Assembly: GCA_947097635.1 (NCBI GenBank)
Contig: CAMURW010000009.1
Span: 1 to 14,238, forward strand
Source of the DNA: an uncultured Bacteroidales bacterium
GTDB taxonomy: Bacteria > Bacteroidota > Bacteroidia > Bacteroidales > P3
DNA: 14,238 nt
Direction of reading: 5' to 3'
Part shown: positions 7,901 through 14,238 of the stretch, piece after piece
How the letters are laid out: every line of letters starts with the position of its first letter
How positions within the stretch are numbered: the stretch's first letter is position 1
Translations under genes and position numbers: made by a program
The notes under the pieces: model-generated
What the model was told of the DNA's origin: nothing
Databases searched by the model: none
The model's input: only the letters and a program-made list of their open reading frames with translations

Positions 7901-10900
7901 GCGGTGGAAATAGATATGGTAGGGGTTCACTAGTTTATGGTAGAAAGTGTCGATGTCGTATACCATAGAGTCCGATACGAAGTTGCCGTTTTTCATGGCT
8001 TCCTCGGCAATGGTGATGTCCGTGCATACGCCGAAGCCTATGGTGTCTCGAATCTCCTTGGCGTAGGAGGGATGTCCTCCTGGGAACCACTTGGATATGC
8101 CCACCTTGGTAGCCTTGCCCAGCATCATTACTACGGAGAGGTGGTTGCTCTGTGCGTCCTTCATCTCGCGCTGGTAGTCGTTGTTGGCTTCAGTGCTTAC
8201 CGTTCTGGGCAGGAACACGTTGTTCCATATAGTATCCTTGTTGCCGTTGGCAAAATGCGTGAAGTTGAACTTGTAGTAACTGAATGTCTCCATGGCGGTG
8301 GTGATGGACGCGGTGTCGATGTCGGGGAAGGAGTAGCCTGCTACGTCGTCAGCCGTCAGCAGTGTGCTGCCGTTTTTCCACTTCTTGTCCGCCTTGTTCC
8401 ACGTATATGCGGGACTGCTACCCTGGCCGGCAACGAGGCTGCCGTTGCGGTTGTCGTAGTACGTGATGCCGTCTATCGTCGGTGCTTCCCACAGATAGAA
8501 GTTGTTGTGTACAAACACATTGTTGCCAGGCTTGTTGGCACCTATCTGCAGGTTGCCGTTATGCACGTACACCGCTGCACCGCGGTTACCTGGATGGCGC
8601 ATTGCGTTGGATGCTGCCAACGAGTTCTTCATCACGTGGTTCACCGTGGCGTTGCTGAATATGGTGGTCTTGTCGCCCAGCACCACCTGAGGGGTGTTTC
8701 TTTCGTACTGCGCGGCAGTGTAGGTAGCGGTGAAGTTCGTGGTGTGACTTTCGTTCTGGAACTCGGCTGGCACCGTCGTGCCTGTCAGCGTCAGCGTGGT
8801 GGAGTTGCAGATGCCGATGGTGAAGGTCTGCTGGTACAGTCCAATAGAAATCACTACCTTATTTGTCCCCCCTTCCGTCTGTGTGCCCCAAGTAAAGGGC
8901 TGGTTGATGTTCTTGAAGGTGTTCTTCATGTTGCCGGTGTGGTCTTCGTAGAAAGAGATAGTCACCGCCTCGTTGCGTGCGGTGTTGTTATGCGCATCGT
9001 CGGTGACGGTCATTGCTGATGTGAACCACGTGCCAGCCAAGGCGCTGAGGTCCGCCGTCGCCCCGGGGACCGAGGTGCGCGGCACGGCGCGGTACACGCT
9101 TATCGCGGCACCTTGACGGCTATAGTCGCTGCCCGTCACGTTGACGTTGCTGATGGCGTTGCTCATCTTTACGTTGCTCATAGCGGTAAAGACACCGGCA
9201 TCCGACACCATTACTATGGGTGCGGAGGCGAACAGGGTGTCCTTCACACGGGCATTCTGGTCATAATAATATCCGCCGTTGAACCCAGTAACGTTGCCTC
9301 CCTGCGGCAGATCCCGGGTGGTGTGGCGCGGTTTTGTCCTGGTCATTCCGCTGCCGTTCAGCCATGCGTTGTACACGGTAAGCTGCGCGTGCTCGTGCAG
9401 GGTAATCATGGGACCACGGTAGGCGCCGTATTCTCCCGGCAACTGATAGTGGCTGCCGGAATAGCGGATAATCTGCACCCTGCCAAACTCCTCATTCTCC
9501 GCGTCCTTGCCGTGCACCACGTAGTTGTCCTCTCCGCGCAGTTTCACCTCGTCCAGTATGGCTATCACGTCGCCGTCCACGAATACCGAGTTGTCAAGTG
9601 CTTCAGCCAAAGTGTTGAGATAGTATTCGGGTACCTTGCCCTTGTTGGTGATGTCGCTTTGGTTTGGCTGGTTCTTGTATCCTGTCAGGGTGATTTCGTC
9701 GCCGTTGGGGGACTGGCGCCTCACCTCGTCTGCCGAGGCAAGGTATATGGTGTCGCCCTTGTCGCGCGTCCACACTTTCAGCGTCACGTCGAATGTACCC
9801 ACCGACCTTTCGCCGTTGCTGTACAGGGGACCTACGTATCCGAAGGTCAATGTTACCAGCCCCACTTCATCGTGTTTCTCATATAATAGGTTTCCATTGT
9901 AAAAAGTAAGCAACTTCAGTGCCGCCGTGGCACGTCCGTCCAGTATGCCCACAAACTCGCCGCTCTTGATGTTGGCCACCAGCTCTGCGTTGGTCGGGTT
10001 GGTACCGACCGTGCCGTCCGTGAGCGACTGGTTGCCATCGGACATGGCCGTGCCGGGGGCGGCTGCGGTGGATTTACGGTCGTGCAGATTGCGCACGTCC
10101 ATCACCTTCTCCATACCACTTTCCTCGCCATCCACGGTGTACCAGCCTATGGTGTTGCTCATGTTATCCGATATGCTCTGTGCCACCTGCATCGTCACGG
10201 AGAACACGTTGTTGGCGTTCTTGGCGGTGGGGTGTTCGCTACCGTAGGGGTCGGTGTATGGCGCGTTGAGATGAGCAGTATCCACCAGGCTAAACATTGC
10301 CTTGCTCGGATCGGAATTCGAGTTCACCGTACTGCGCCACCGCACATTGGTGAGATACACCTCGCGCTGCTCGTAGGTGGCGGGCAGTATCACCATGCGG
10401 TTGTAGAGGTGTTCTATGCCTTCGTTGTACATGGCCAGCGCCTTCACGTTGAGGTTGGAAAAATCGCTCACCACCGTGGCTATGCCCACGGTTACGTATA
10501 TGGGGCTCAGGCGCTGTTGTGTATAGGAGTATTGCACGCCTGGCGTTGCGGGGTCGGCATCTATCGGGGTGTCACCATCGTCTGCTACGTCGGGCATGTG
10601 TTCCTGTAGAGTGAACGTCACCCTGCGGAGGATAGTGCGGTTGAAAGTGGTGCTATAGGTCAGGGCGAAGTTCAGCTGGTTCATGGAGTTGGCGGTGACC
10701 ATGGGGGTTTGGTAGCCGTTCACGTATGTGACCACGTTGCTGCCCGAGAGCACTGCGTGCGGCGATCCCGTAGCTCCTGGTGCAGTGTTGAAGAATCCTG
10801 CAGTAGTAAACATCAGGCCGAAAGTGTAGGAGGTGTTTTCCTGTATGCCCCTGCCGTCGACCACGGTATTGTCGCCAGCCAGTACCCAGCTGCCGTCGGT

Positions 10901-13900
10901 ATTGTCATCGTTGGCTTTCCATGCCGCTGGCACCAGTTTCATCTCGCCGCTGTTTTCCTCGTCCACTGTGATGCCGACCATCGTATAGAAGCTGCCTGCG
11001 TCGGTTGGGGGCAAATCCAGCGTGCCAGTGGCGAAAGCATAGTGATCGTATGTGGTAGTGCCGTCTGTCCATGCCCCGTCGGGCGCGCCGTTTACATCGG
11101 CATCATGCAGCCAGAAGTTGTTGGAACTGTAGTTGTCCGGGTTCTGGTTTGCCACTATCGTCACTTCCCGTTTTCTGGTCCCATGCCTGTCGCCCGTGCG
11201 CCAGGTGCGGTAGCCTTCGTTGTTGTCGGCGTTCTTCCACGGCAGTTCGGGGCCTCCGTCCACCACGCTACTATGTACGTTCTTGTCGTTGCAGGTGGAC
11301 CAGAATCCGTCGTCCGCTTCGCCAGCGCTGCCAGTTTCCTTGCGGCGTGCATACACATACACTTGCGAATTATCCGATGTGGCCAGATAGAAGTAACCCA
11401 TTATGGGGCCATATTGTTTATTATCGTTAGCGTAGTTATGGTCGGTAGGGTCGTTGTCCTTGTAGCCCAGCACGCTGATGTAGTTGCCGTCGTTGATTAC
11501 AATGATGTTACGGTTGCCATCGTGGTTTGCCACTGTGCAGTCGCTGTATTCGCAGCCTTCGCCAGTTGCATTCCGGGCATCGGCATCGTCGCCGTTGACA
11601 TACAGTTGGTAGGTAGTGTCGCCGCTGCCACTGACCACCGCCTTGAGGCTCTGCATGGTGTCCACGTAAATGACGGGTGCCATGAACTTCACCATGTTGT
11701 CGTCGCGCATGATGAAGTTACGCACGCGGCATACGGCATAGTTCTGCGAGGGGTAGGCGAAATAGGCATCCTGCGTTCCGGTGAGGGTAATGTAGGCATG
11801 ATCCAGCATCACCGTGTCGGCACGCTGGAAACTCATCATCTGCTTGTCGGTATTCAGGCAGTTGTGCTCGCTGAAGTTGAAGAACATAATCTTGCTGTGC
11901 ACGTCGCCGCCCTCGGTGGAGGTGCCCGATCCGCAGATGCACTTGATATTGTTCATGAACTTGCGCTTGGAGCCGTCCGAGTTATTGGTGAGGTAATTCT
12001 TGCCGTCCACATACACATAACTCTCGCCACCGTAGAAGCCGCGCGTGCTGAACACTGCATTGGCACCAGCGTTGCCCCAGTCGCTGCCGCCATATACGTT
12101 GTTCAGCAGGTTGAGGTCCCTGATCCTAAGGCTTTCGTCCCCCAGCCCGGTGCCGTCCGTCGCCGGCTGCAGGTAGGCATAGTTGTCGCCGCCGTAGCTG
12201 CGTGTCCATACATAGCTCTTACTGACGGCCTCCGTGCCTATGTGCACGTATACGGAGCCGTAGATGTTGCCCTCGAAGCCGCCGCCGTAGAGGCTCTTGT
12301 TCACCGCGCCGCCGGTGACGTTCACTATGCTGGAGGGACGCATGGTGGTGCCCTGTTCCACATTGCCGCTAGCGGGCTTGTTGTAGTTATGGGTCTCCCA
12401 ATAGTAGCCGTCGTCTATGAATTCGCTGCCGCCGTGCAGGCTCAGCTTTATGGTGCCGGCATCCATGTTCACCTCCTTGAGTCCGTATACCAGCTGCAAC
12501 TTGTCGCTGCCAGAGGTGCCACGGCCAAAGTAGTTGTGGGTATAGACGGTGCTACCTCGTGCACCAGCAAACACGCGGCCGTCAAAGTAGCCGCCGTGTA
12601 TGTTCAGGCGTATGAGGCCGTAGCGGTCGCGATACCTGTTCTGGTCGACGATGCCGTTTGGTATGCCAGTCTTGGGGATGGGCAGGTAGCGGTCTTCGTT
12701 GTCCTTGTAGAAAGTGCCGTGATCGGCATCCGCCACGAAACGTGCCGCATTCTCGTCAATGGTGCGGTCGCCCACCAGCCCCATGTTGCCGCCGCCATAC
12801 ACATAGCCGGAGAAGTGGGTGCTGTCAGTGAAACTGCCGTTGGGGTTGGTAGCCTTACTGATGTCGTTAATGGTAAATAATACCTCGCGATTGGAGGGCG
12901 GGAACTTGCCGCAGGTCTGCTGCTGCGGGGTGTAGGAGTATTCTCCGTTGCCAGCACCGAATGCATTCTGGTAGGTGCCGCTGTTCACGGTGAGCACACT
13001 CACGTTCACATCGCCGCCGAGGTCGTTGCCGCCATACACGTATGTGCTGTTGTTTACGGCCTTGCCGTTTGCTTTCATCACCTTGCCGTTCAGCACCATG
13101 CGTGCTGTGTCGCTGACGTTGGCGGCATTGCATCCGGCATACATATATTCAAAGGAATGGGTGCAGGTGTTGTTCAGCAGCACGTATGTGTTCTTGGCAT
13201 CGCCGGCATTGCCGCCGCCGTACACCTTCTGTATGGTGGATTTCTTCAGCACACCATTCACCATCACGCCTTCATCGTTCATGTTGTTCAGCACCACTCT
13301 GCTGAGTCCCAGCACGGCTCCTAGCCCAGGAGCATTGCAGTCGTTGATGTGCTGGTCGTTGCCGCGTCCGCCTCCGAATATGCTTTCGCCAGTGAGTATG
13401 GCATCCTTGTCCACTTGCACCAGCGTGCTGTCGCAGGTGCCGGCATAGCCGCCACCATAAATGTCGCCTTCTATGATGCCACCTTTCAGCATCACGTAGG
13501 TATTGCCGCAGTTGGGTACGCCGGTGGTGCCAGTGGCGATGGCTGCCGCCGATGCGTCGTGATCGAAGGGGTATACGTCGTAGAGAGCATTGCCAGCAGT
13601 GCCGTTTTCCACATAGTCGTAGTAGCCATTACTGCCGCCGTACAGCTGCCCTACCGTGCCGCGGCTTACCACCACATGCGTCTGCCCGCCGATGTTGCCG
13701 CTGATGTTGTTGCCGCCGAATATTTCGTTGGCGTGTCCACCTTTCACGTACACAAAGGTGCCGCCGGCCACGTTGGCCTGCCTGGCACCGCCGTAGATGG
13801 TGCCCGTGAGGTTGATGTTGTCGTTGTCCAGCAGCACATAGGTGCTCACGTCGCCATAGCTGTTGACGTCGTCGCCGCGTTTCTGCGCTCCCACCATGTC

Positions 13901-14238
13901 TCCCTCGTTGCCGCCGCCATACACGTCGTGTACCACGCCTTTCGTCAGCATGATGTTGGGCACGGTGCTCATGGTGGCCTTGTTGTTGCCGCCATACACG
14001 GTGGTGACCACTGGAGCTGCCCCAGTGACACGGGCATTGACAAGCACGGTGACGCTGTCTTGCACCGTCACGCCGTTGCCGCCGCCAAATACCTGGTCTA
14101 TCCGCGCACTGCCGTCCACGTTGATGTCCACATAGCTGCTCCACTGCACGGGGCGGTCTCTGTGGGGATCGAAGCAGATGGCCAACTCTGTGCCGAGATG
14201 GTTGTCCTCGTCGATACCAGGATAGTTGTAGGCACCGT
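4907..14238 (-). CDS. Giant T9SS-exported surface protein, 5' end outside window
   Basis: At least 3,109 residues. The frame is open to the right edge; the apparent TTG start at 14183-14185 is only the first start-like codon, and about 17 upstream residues (GAYNYPGIDEDNHLGTE) continue the protein. Residues are numbered from that TTG. 30-700: about 17 YGGG units, likely a beta-solenoid. About 1000-1600: beta-rich, unassigned. 1716-1826: lipocalin-like module set within a solenoid-like region. 2115-2249: SprB-like repeat pieces (FLPYTYVWTG, YTVEATDLAGCKKS). 2383-2443: divergent InlB B-repeat-like (FLYWNFDP, TQYTMPGRDATVAAYY). 2529-2829: GLUG-like (YVGLFGKLKG, YAGGIGAW, YLGGIFGQ). 3018-3092: type A sorting domain (VYPNPTAGNVTV to KKVIKR). 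The Sec signal must lie off-window. The role is probably adhesion or surface-layer formation; no catalytic motif is recognised. It heads the visible gene cluster. Confidence 0.9.
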   Translation of the reverse strand, partial: GAYNYPGIDEDNHLGTELAICFDPHRDRPVQWSSYVDINVDGSARIDQVFGGGNGVTVQDSVTVLVNARVTGAAPVVTTVYGGNNKATMSTVPNIMLTKGVVHDVYGGGNEGDMVGAQKRGDDVNSYGDVSTYVLLDNDNINLTGTIYGGARQANVAGGTFVYVKGGHANEIFGGNNISGNIGGQTHVVVSRGTVGQLYGGSNGYYDYVENGTAGNALYDVYPFDHDASAAAIATGTTGVPNCGNTYVMLKGGIIEGDIYGGGYAGTCDSTLVQVDKDAILTGESIFGGGRGNDQHINDCNAPGLGAVLGLSRVVLNNMNDEGVMVNGVLKKSTIQKVYGGGNAGDAKNTYVLLNNTCTHSFEYMYAGCNAANVSDTARMVLNGKVMKANGKAVNNSTYVYGGNDLGGDVNVSVLTVNSGTYQNAFGAGNGEYSYTPQQQTCGKFPPSNREVLFTINDISKATNPNGSFTDSTHFSGYVYGGGNMGLVGDRTIDENAARFVADADHGTFYKDNEDRYLPIPKTGIPNGIVDQNRYRDRYGLIRLNIHGGYFDGRVFAGARGSTVYTHNYFGRGTSGSDKLQLVYGLKEVNMDAGTIKLSLHGGSEFIDDGYYWETHNYNKPASGNVEQGTTMRPSSIVNVTGGAVNKSLYGGGFEGNIYGSVYVHIGTEAVSKSYVWTRSYGGDNYAYLQPATDGTGLGDESLRIRDLNLLNNVYGGSDWGNAGANAVFSTRGFYGGESYVYVDGKNYLTNNSDGSKRKFMNNIKCICGSGTSTEGGDVHSKIMFFNFSEHNCLNTDKQMMSFQRADTVMLDHAYITLTGTQDAYFAYPSQNYAVCRVRNFIMRDDNMVKFMAPVIYVDTMQSLKAVVSGSGDTTYQLYVNGDDADARNATGEGCEYSDCTVANHDGNRNIIVINDGNYISVLGYKDNDPTDHNYANDNKQYGPIMGYFYLATSDNSQVYVYARRKETGSAGEADDGFWSTCNDKNVHSSVVDGGPELPWKNADNNEGYRTWRTGDRHGTRKREVTIVANQNPDNYSSNNFWLHDADVNGAPDGAWTDGTTTYDHYAFATGTLDLPPTDAGSFYTMVGITVDEENSGEMKLVPAAWKANDDNTDGSWVLAGDNTVVDGRGIQENTSYTFGLMFTTAGFFNTAPGATGSPHAVLSGSNVVTYVNGYQTPMVTANSMNQLNFALTYSTTFNRTILRRVTFTLQEHMPDVADDGDTPIDADPATPGVQYSYTQQRLSPIYVTVGIATVVSDFSNLNVKALAMYNEGIEHLYNRMVILPATYEQREVYLTNVRWRSTVNSNSDPSKAMFSLVDTAHLNAPYTDPYGSEHPTAKNANNVFSVTMQVAQSISDNMSNTIGWYTVDGEESGMEKVMDVRNLHDRKSTAAAPGTAMSDGNQSLTDGTVGTNPTNAELVANIKSGEFVGILDGRATAALKLLTFYNGNLLYEKHDEVGLVTLTFGYVGPLYSNGERSVGTFDVTLKVWTRDKGDTIYLASADEVRRQSPNGDEITLTGYKNQPNQSDITNKGKVPEYYLNTLAEALDNSVFVDGDVIAILDEVKLRGEDNYVVHGKDAENEEFGRVQIIRYSGSHYQLPGEYGAYRGPMITLHEHAQLTVYNAWLNGSGMTRTKPRHTTRDLPQGGNVTGFNGGYYYDQNARVKDTLFASAPIVMVSDAGVFTAMSNVKMSNAISNVNVTGSDYSRQGAAISVYRAVPRTSVPGATADLSALAGTWFTSAMTVTDDAHNNTARNEAVTISFYEDHTGNMKNTFKNINQPFTWGTQTEGGTNKVVISIGLYQQTFTIGICNSTTLTLTGTTVPAEFQNESHTTNFTATYTAAQYERNTPQVVLGDKTTIFSNATVNHVMKNSLAASNAMRHPGNRGAAVYVHNGNLQIGANKPGNNVFVHNNFYLWEAPTIDGITYYDNRNGSLVAGQGSSPAYTWNKADKKWKNGSTLLTADDVAGYSFPDIDTASITTAMETFSYYKFNFTHFANGNKDTIWNNVFLPRTVSTEANNDYQREMKDAQSNHLSVVMMLGKATKVGISKWFPGGHPSYAKEIRDTIGFGVCTDITIAEEAMKNGNFVSDSMVYDIDTFYHKLVNPYHIYFHRCATYKYGDIDDLAYRIDDGATCPGGTDAISFRVDRGFLPYTYVWTGYMTKIEGEGSAARRVVDVSSKMEMRNHTTVATLMDEDGVYSYDDQGNRQVINSEAAAALDEYLRLQRVDTMYMTNVMLPVGTLQDYYYYTVEATDLAGCKKSKGALVKIVKSNATAYIDAENFLQRRTAGQTHDYSFSNPGVDSNYVRMDNQNGSYTITYHNPENTTTNADTNQYLRTYRTYQLYADVKPMADYGSVYWVTNEDLHDVYTAVAGGTVTPGQAYHTYVIPGGGQAIGKIENPVLLCEGDVVNLYTKSADRNNDGNPDYEFLYWNFDPTAPQATQYTMPGRDATVAAYYGPKDYWYQVVTSDPGTESYEVDYHGNVHVKDANGLAWLISTMNGLNFQAAQTFVFDTILLEATTYDMSAHKWTPLGNINNPFMGTIYSTAEEGSTIKGVFCNEEQIPYVGLFGKLKGARINPPDVTTDGSGTTTTEHSNITIANSFFTGNNYAGGIGAWAELDPARHQRTTVNNVVLKNVTVAASNSMGGAFGYAEGVDFAKNVLGHNGTTSASATTAADAIAFLGTSVYLGGIFGQSKNVTVLNNVVQPIDATNSNSLYYGGFTAKNISGDNFSGIQRFFRRLSGSKSIGTASRFVNNYVKMQTADNAFRVGGMVGDGADMLLQNNYAYGDIAASNLSSSLIAVSGDGVTMDHCYYRSNMGHATSAMGSVDGSTIVSDTAAFTGAGSQVIMNTRVDGISHATVLLNKFVREQGGDSLLTWRSDLKGVNNGLPLFGTPDTVPIYVEQYENACDTFGWENQQLTVSGRYQVSYFNPTLLTDSIITLHLNVHNSVRIELSDTMTLGRGYEGHGFKLHAGDILPKIGHNTLSEVRIFQVVDSLLTADGCDSIVVLTLTVYNDNVGIVTPDSNGEVNDGGVKDFEIQVYPNPTAGNVTVESDAELKNVEVYDNVSRRLTSITANGKKTQLNLERFAAGAYYIRVTTTRGVAVKKVIKR
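4910..5134 (-). other. T9SS type A C-terminal sorting domain
   Basis: The last 75 residues of the giant protein begin FEIQVYPNPTAGNVTV, continue with LKNVEVYDNVSRRL and end FAAGAYYIRVTTTRGVAVKKVIKR up to the stop at 4907. The PNP motif, the L-x-x-V-x-V-Y-D strand, the G-x-Y-x-(I/V)-R-V motif and the basic VKK-x-(I/V)-K-R end are the hallmarks of Por-type sorting domains. In characterised T9SS cargo this domain is cleaved when the protein is attached to the surface or released. Confidence 0.93.
5700..6600 (-). repeat. GLUG-like repeat region in the giant protein
   Basis: Successive segments alternate a Gly-rich strand with an asparagine turn: YVGLFGKLKGARI, NITIANSFFTGNNYAGGIGAW, VVLKNVTVAASNSMGGAFGYAEG, YLGGIFGQSKNVTVLNNVV, SLYYGGFTAKN, FVNNYVKMQ, RVGGMVGDGADMLLQNNYAYG. 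This is the same fold type as in the neighbouring lipoprotein, although the sequences are not close copies. Confidence 0.65.
6959..6991 (-). other. Possible calcium-binding loop in the giant protein
   Basis: Residues DRNNDGNPDYE (about 2399-2409) fit the D-x-(D/N)-x-D-G-x-x-D spacing of thrombospondin type 3 and dockerin-like calcium loops. The loop lies inside the InlB-B-like module. A single loop of this kind can arise by chance, so the call is modest. Confidence 0.4.
8712..9040 (-). other. Lipocalin-like module inside the giant protein
   Basis: About 110 residues start at LAGTWFTSAMTV, run through AVTISFYEDHTGNMKNTF, FTWGTQ, KVVISIGLYQQTFTIGI and STTLTLTGT, and end near TNFTATYTA. The G-T-W opening, the F-x-x-D-x-T-G turn, the F-x-W strand, and the late I-x-x-x-T-L-T-L strand resemble the lipocalin-like domains common in Bacteroidota lipoproteins. 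Such domains are usually free-standing small proteins; here the module is embedded. The call comes from motif reading only. Confidence 0.55.
12070..14110 (-). repeat. YGGG-type beta-solenoid repeats, about 17 units
   Basis: Across about 680 residues the protein returns to a core of (V/I/L)-(Y/F)-G-G-(G/N/S)-(N/R/Y/D), for example VFGGGN, VYGGNN, VYGGGN, IYGGAR, IFGGNN, LYGGSN, IYGGGY, IFGGGR, VYGGND, LYGGGF and VYGGSD. Spacing is uneven, about 22-60 residues, with a strand such as STYVLL or TFVYVKGG between cores. At DNA level the core appears on the plus strand as recurring gccgcc(g/a)tacac. The array continues to or beyond the right edge. A parallel beta-helix is the likeliest fold. Confidence 0.75.

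Noticed and set aside
10709..12880. A 723-codon open frame on the plus strand, and a 360-codon one at 7937-9019
   Set aside because: Both lie wholly antisense to the giant gene. Their translations are rich in repetitive V, A, H and G with no domain or signal peptide, as expected from the mirror of its codon use.
12780..14090. Recurring gccgccgccatacac as a CRISPR array or DNA direct repeat
   Set aside because: Spacing is irregular, copies vary, and each falls in frame on the YGGG core, so it reflects protein repeats.
14183..14185. TTG as the start codon of the giant gene
   Set aside because: The frame stays open upstream to the window edge with plausible coding sequence, and no signal peptide follows the TTG, although T9SS cargo needs one.

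Overview
The window looks like a Bacteroidota chromosome, most likely order Bacteroidales and a Prevotella-like genus. Three things point there: a giant exoprotein ending in a type IX secretion (T9SS) type A sorting domain, a fimbrillin-family lipoprotein with a Bacteroidota-style surface export signal, and an exported GH29 alpha-L-fucosidase. Ribosome binding sites are not of the Shine-Dalgarno type, which also fits. Genus and species cannot be fixed from the sequence alone.

Layout. Nearly everything is transcribed leftwards (minus strand). From the right edge: a giant surface protein of at least 3,109 residues whose N-terminus lies outside the window (4907-14238); a 62-residue small protein 29 nt downstream (4689-4877); an 882-residue surface lipoprotein with an N-terminal fimbrillin-like region and a GLUG-like repeat solenoid (2007-4655); a 13-bp hairpin directly after its stop (1971-2001); and a secreted GH29 fucosidase carrying a PA14 domain (150-1964). 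A perfect 17-bp hairpin (108-144) follows the fucosidase. At the left edge, 2-88 on the plus strand looks like the 3' end of a convergent gene that would share this terminator.

How the parts may work together (inference). The giant protein, small protein and lipoprotein are tightly packed with no terminator between them, so they look like one operon for a cell-surface adhesive layer. The giant protein would cross the outer membrane by T9SS and the lipoprotein would be displayed on the outer leaflet. The fucosidase would remove terminal L-fucose from glycans reached by that layer; its expression may depend on read-through of the 1971-2001 hairpin. No susCD pair, transporter or regulator is visible, so this is not a classical polysaccharide utilisation locus as far as the window shows.

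The least ordinary points are the mosaic architecture of the giant protein (YGGG beta-solenoid, a lipocalin-like module inside a solenoid, SprB-like, InlB-B-like and GLUG-like modules, T9SS tail), the small protein inside the operon, and a C8 tract in a GC palindrome just after the fucosidase signal peptide. No RNA genes, CRISPR arrays, insertion sequences or attachment sites were seen. No gene-free stretch exceeds about 60 bases.
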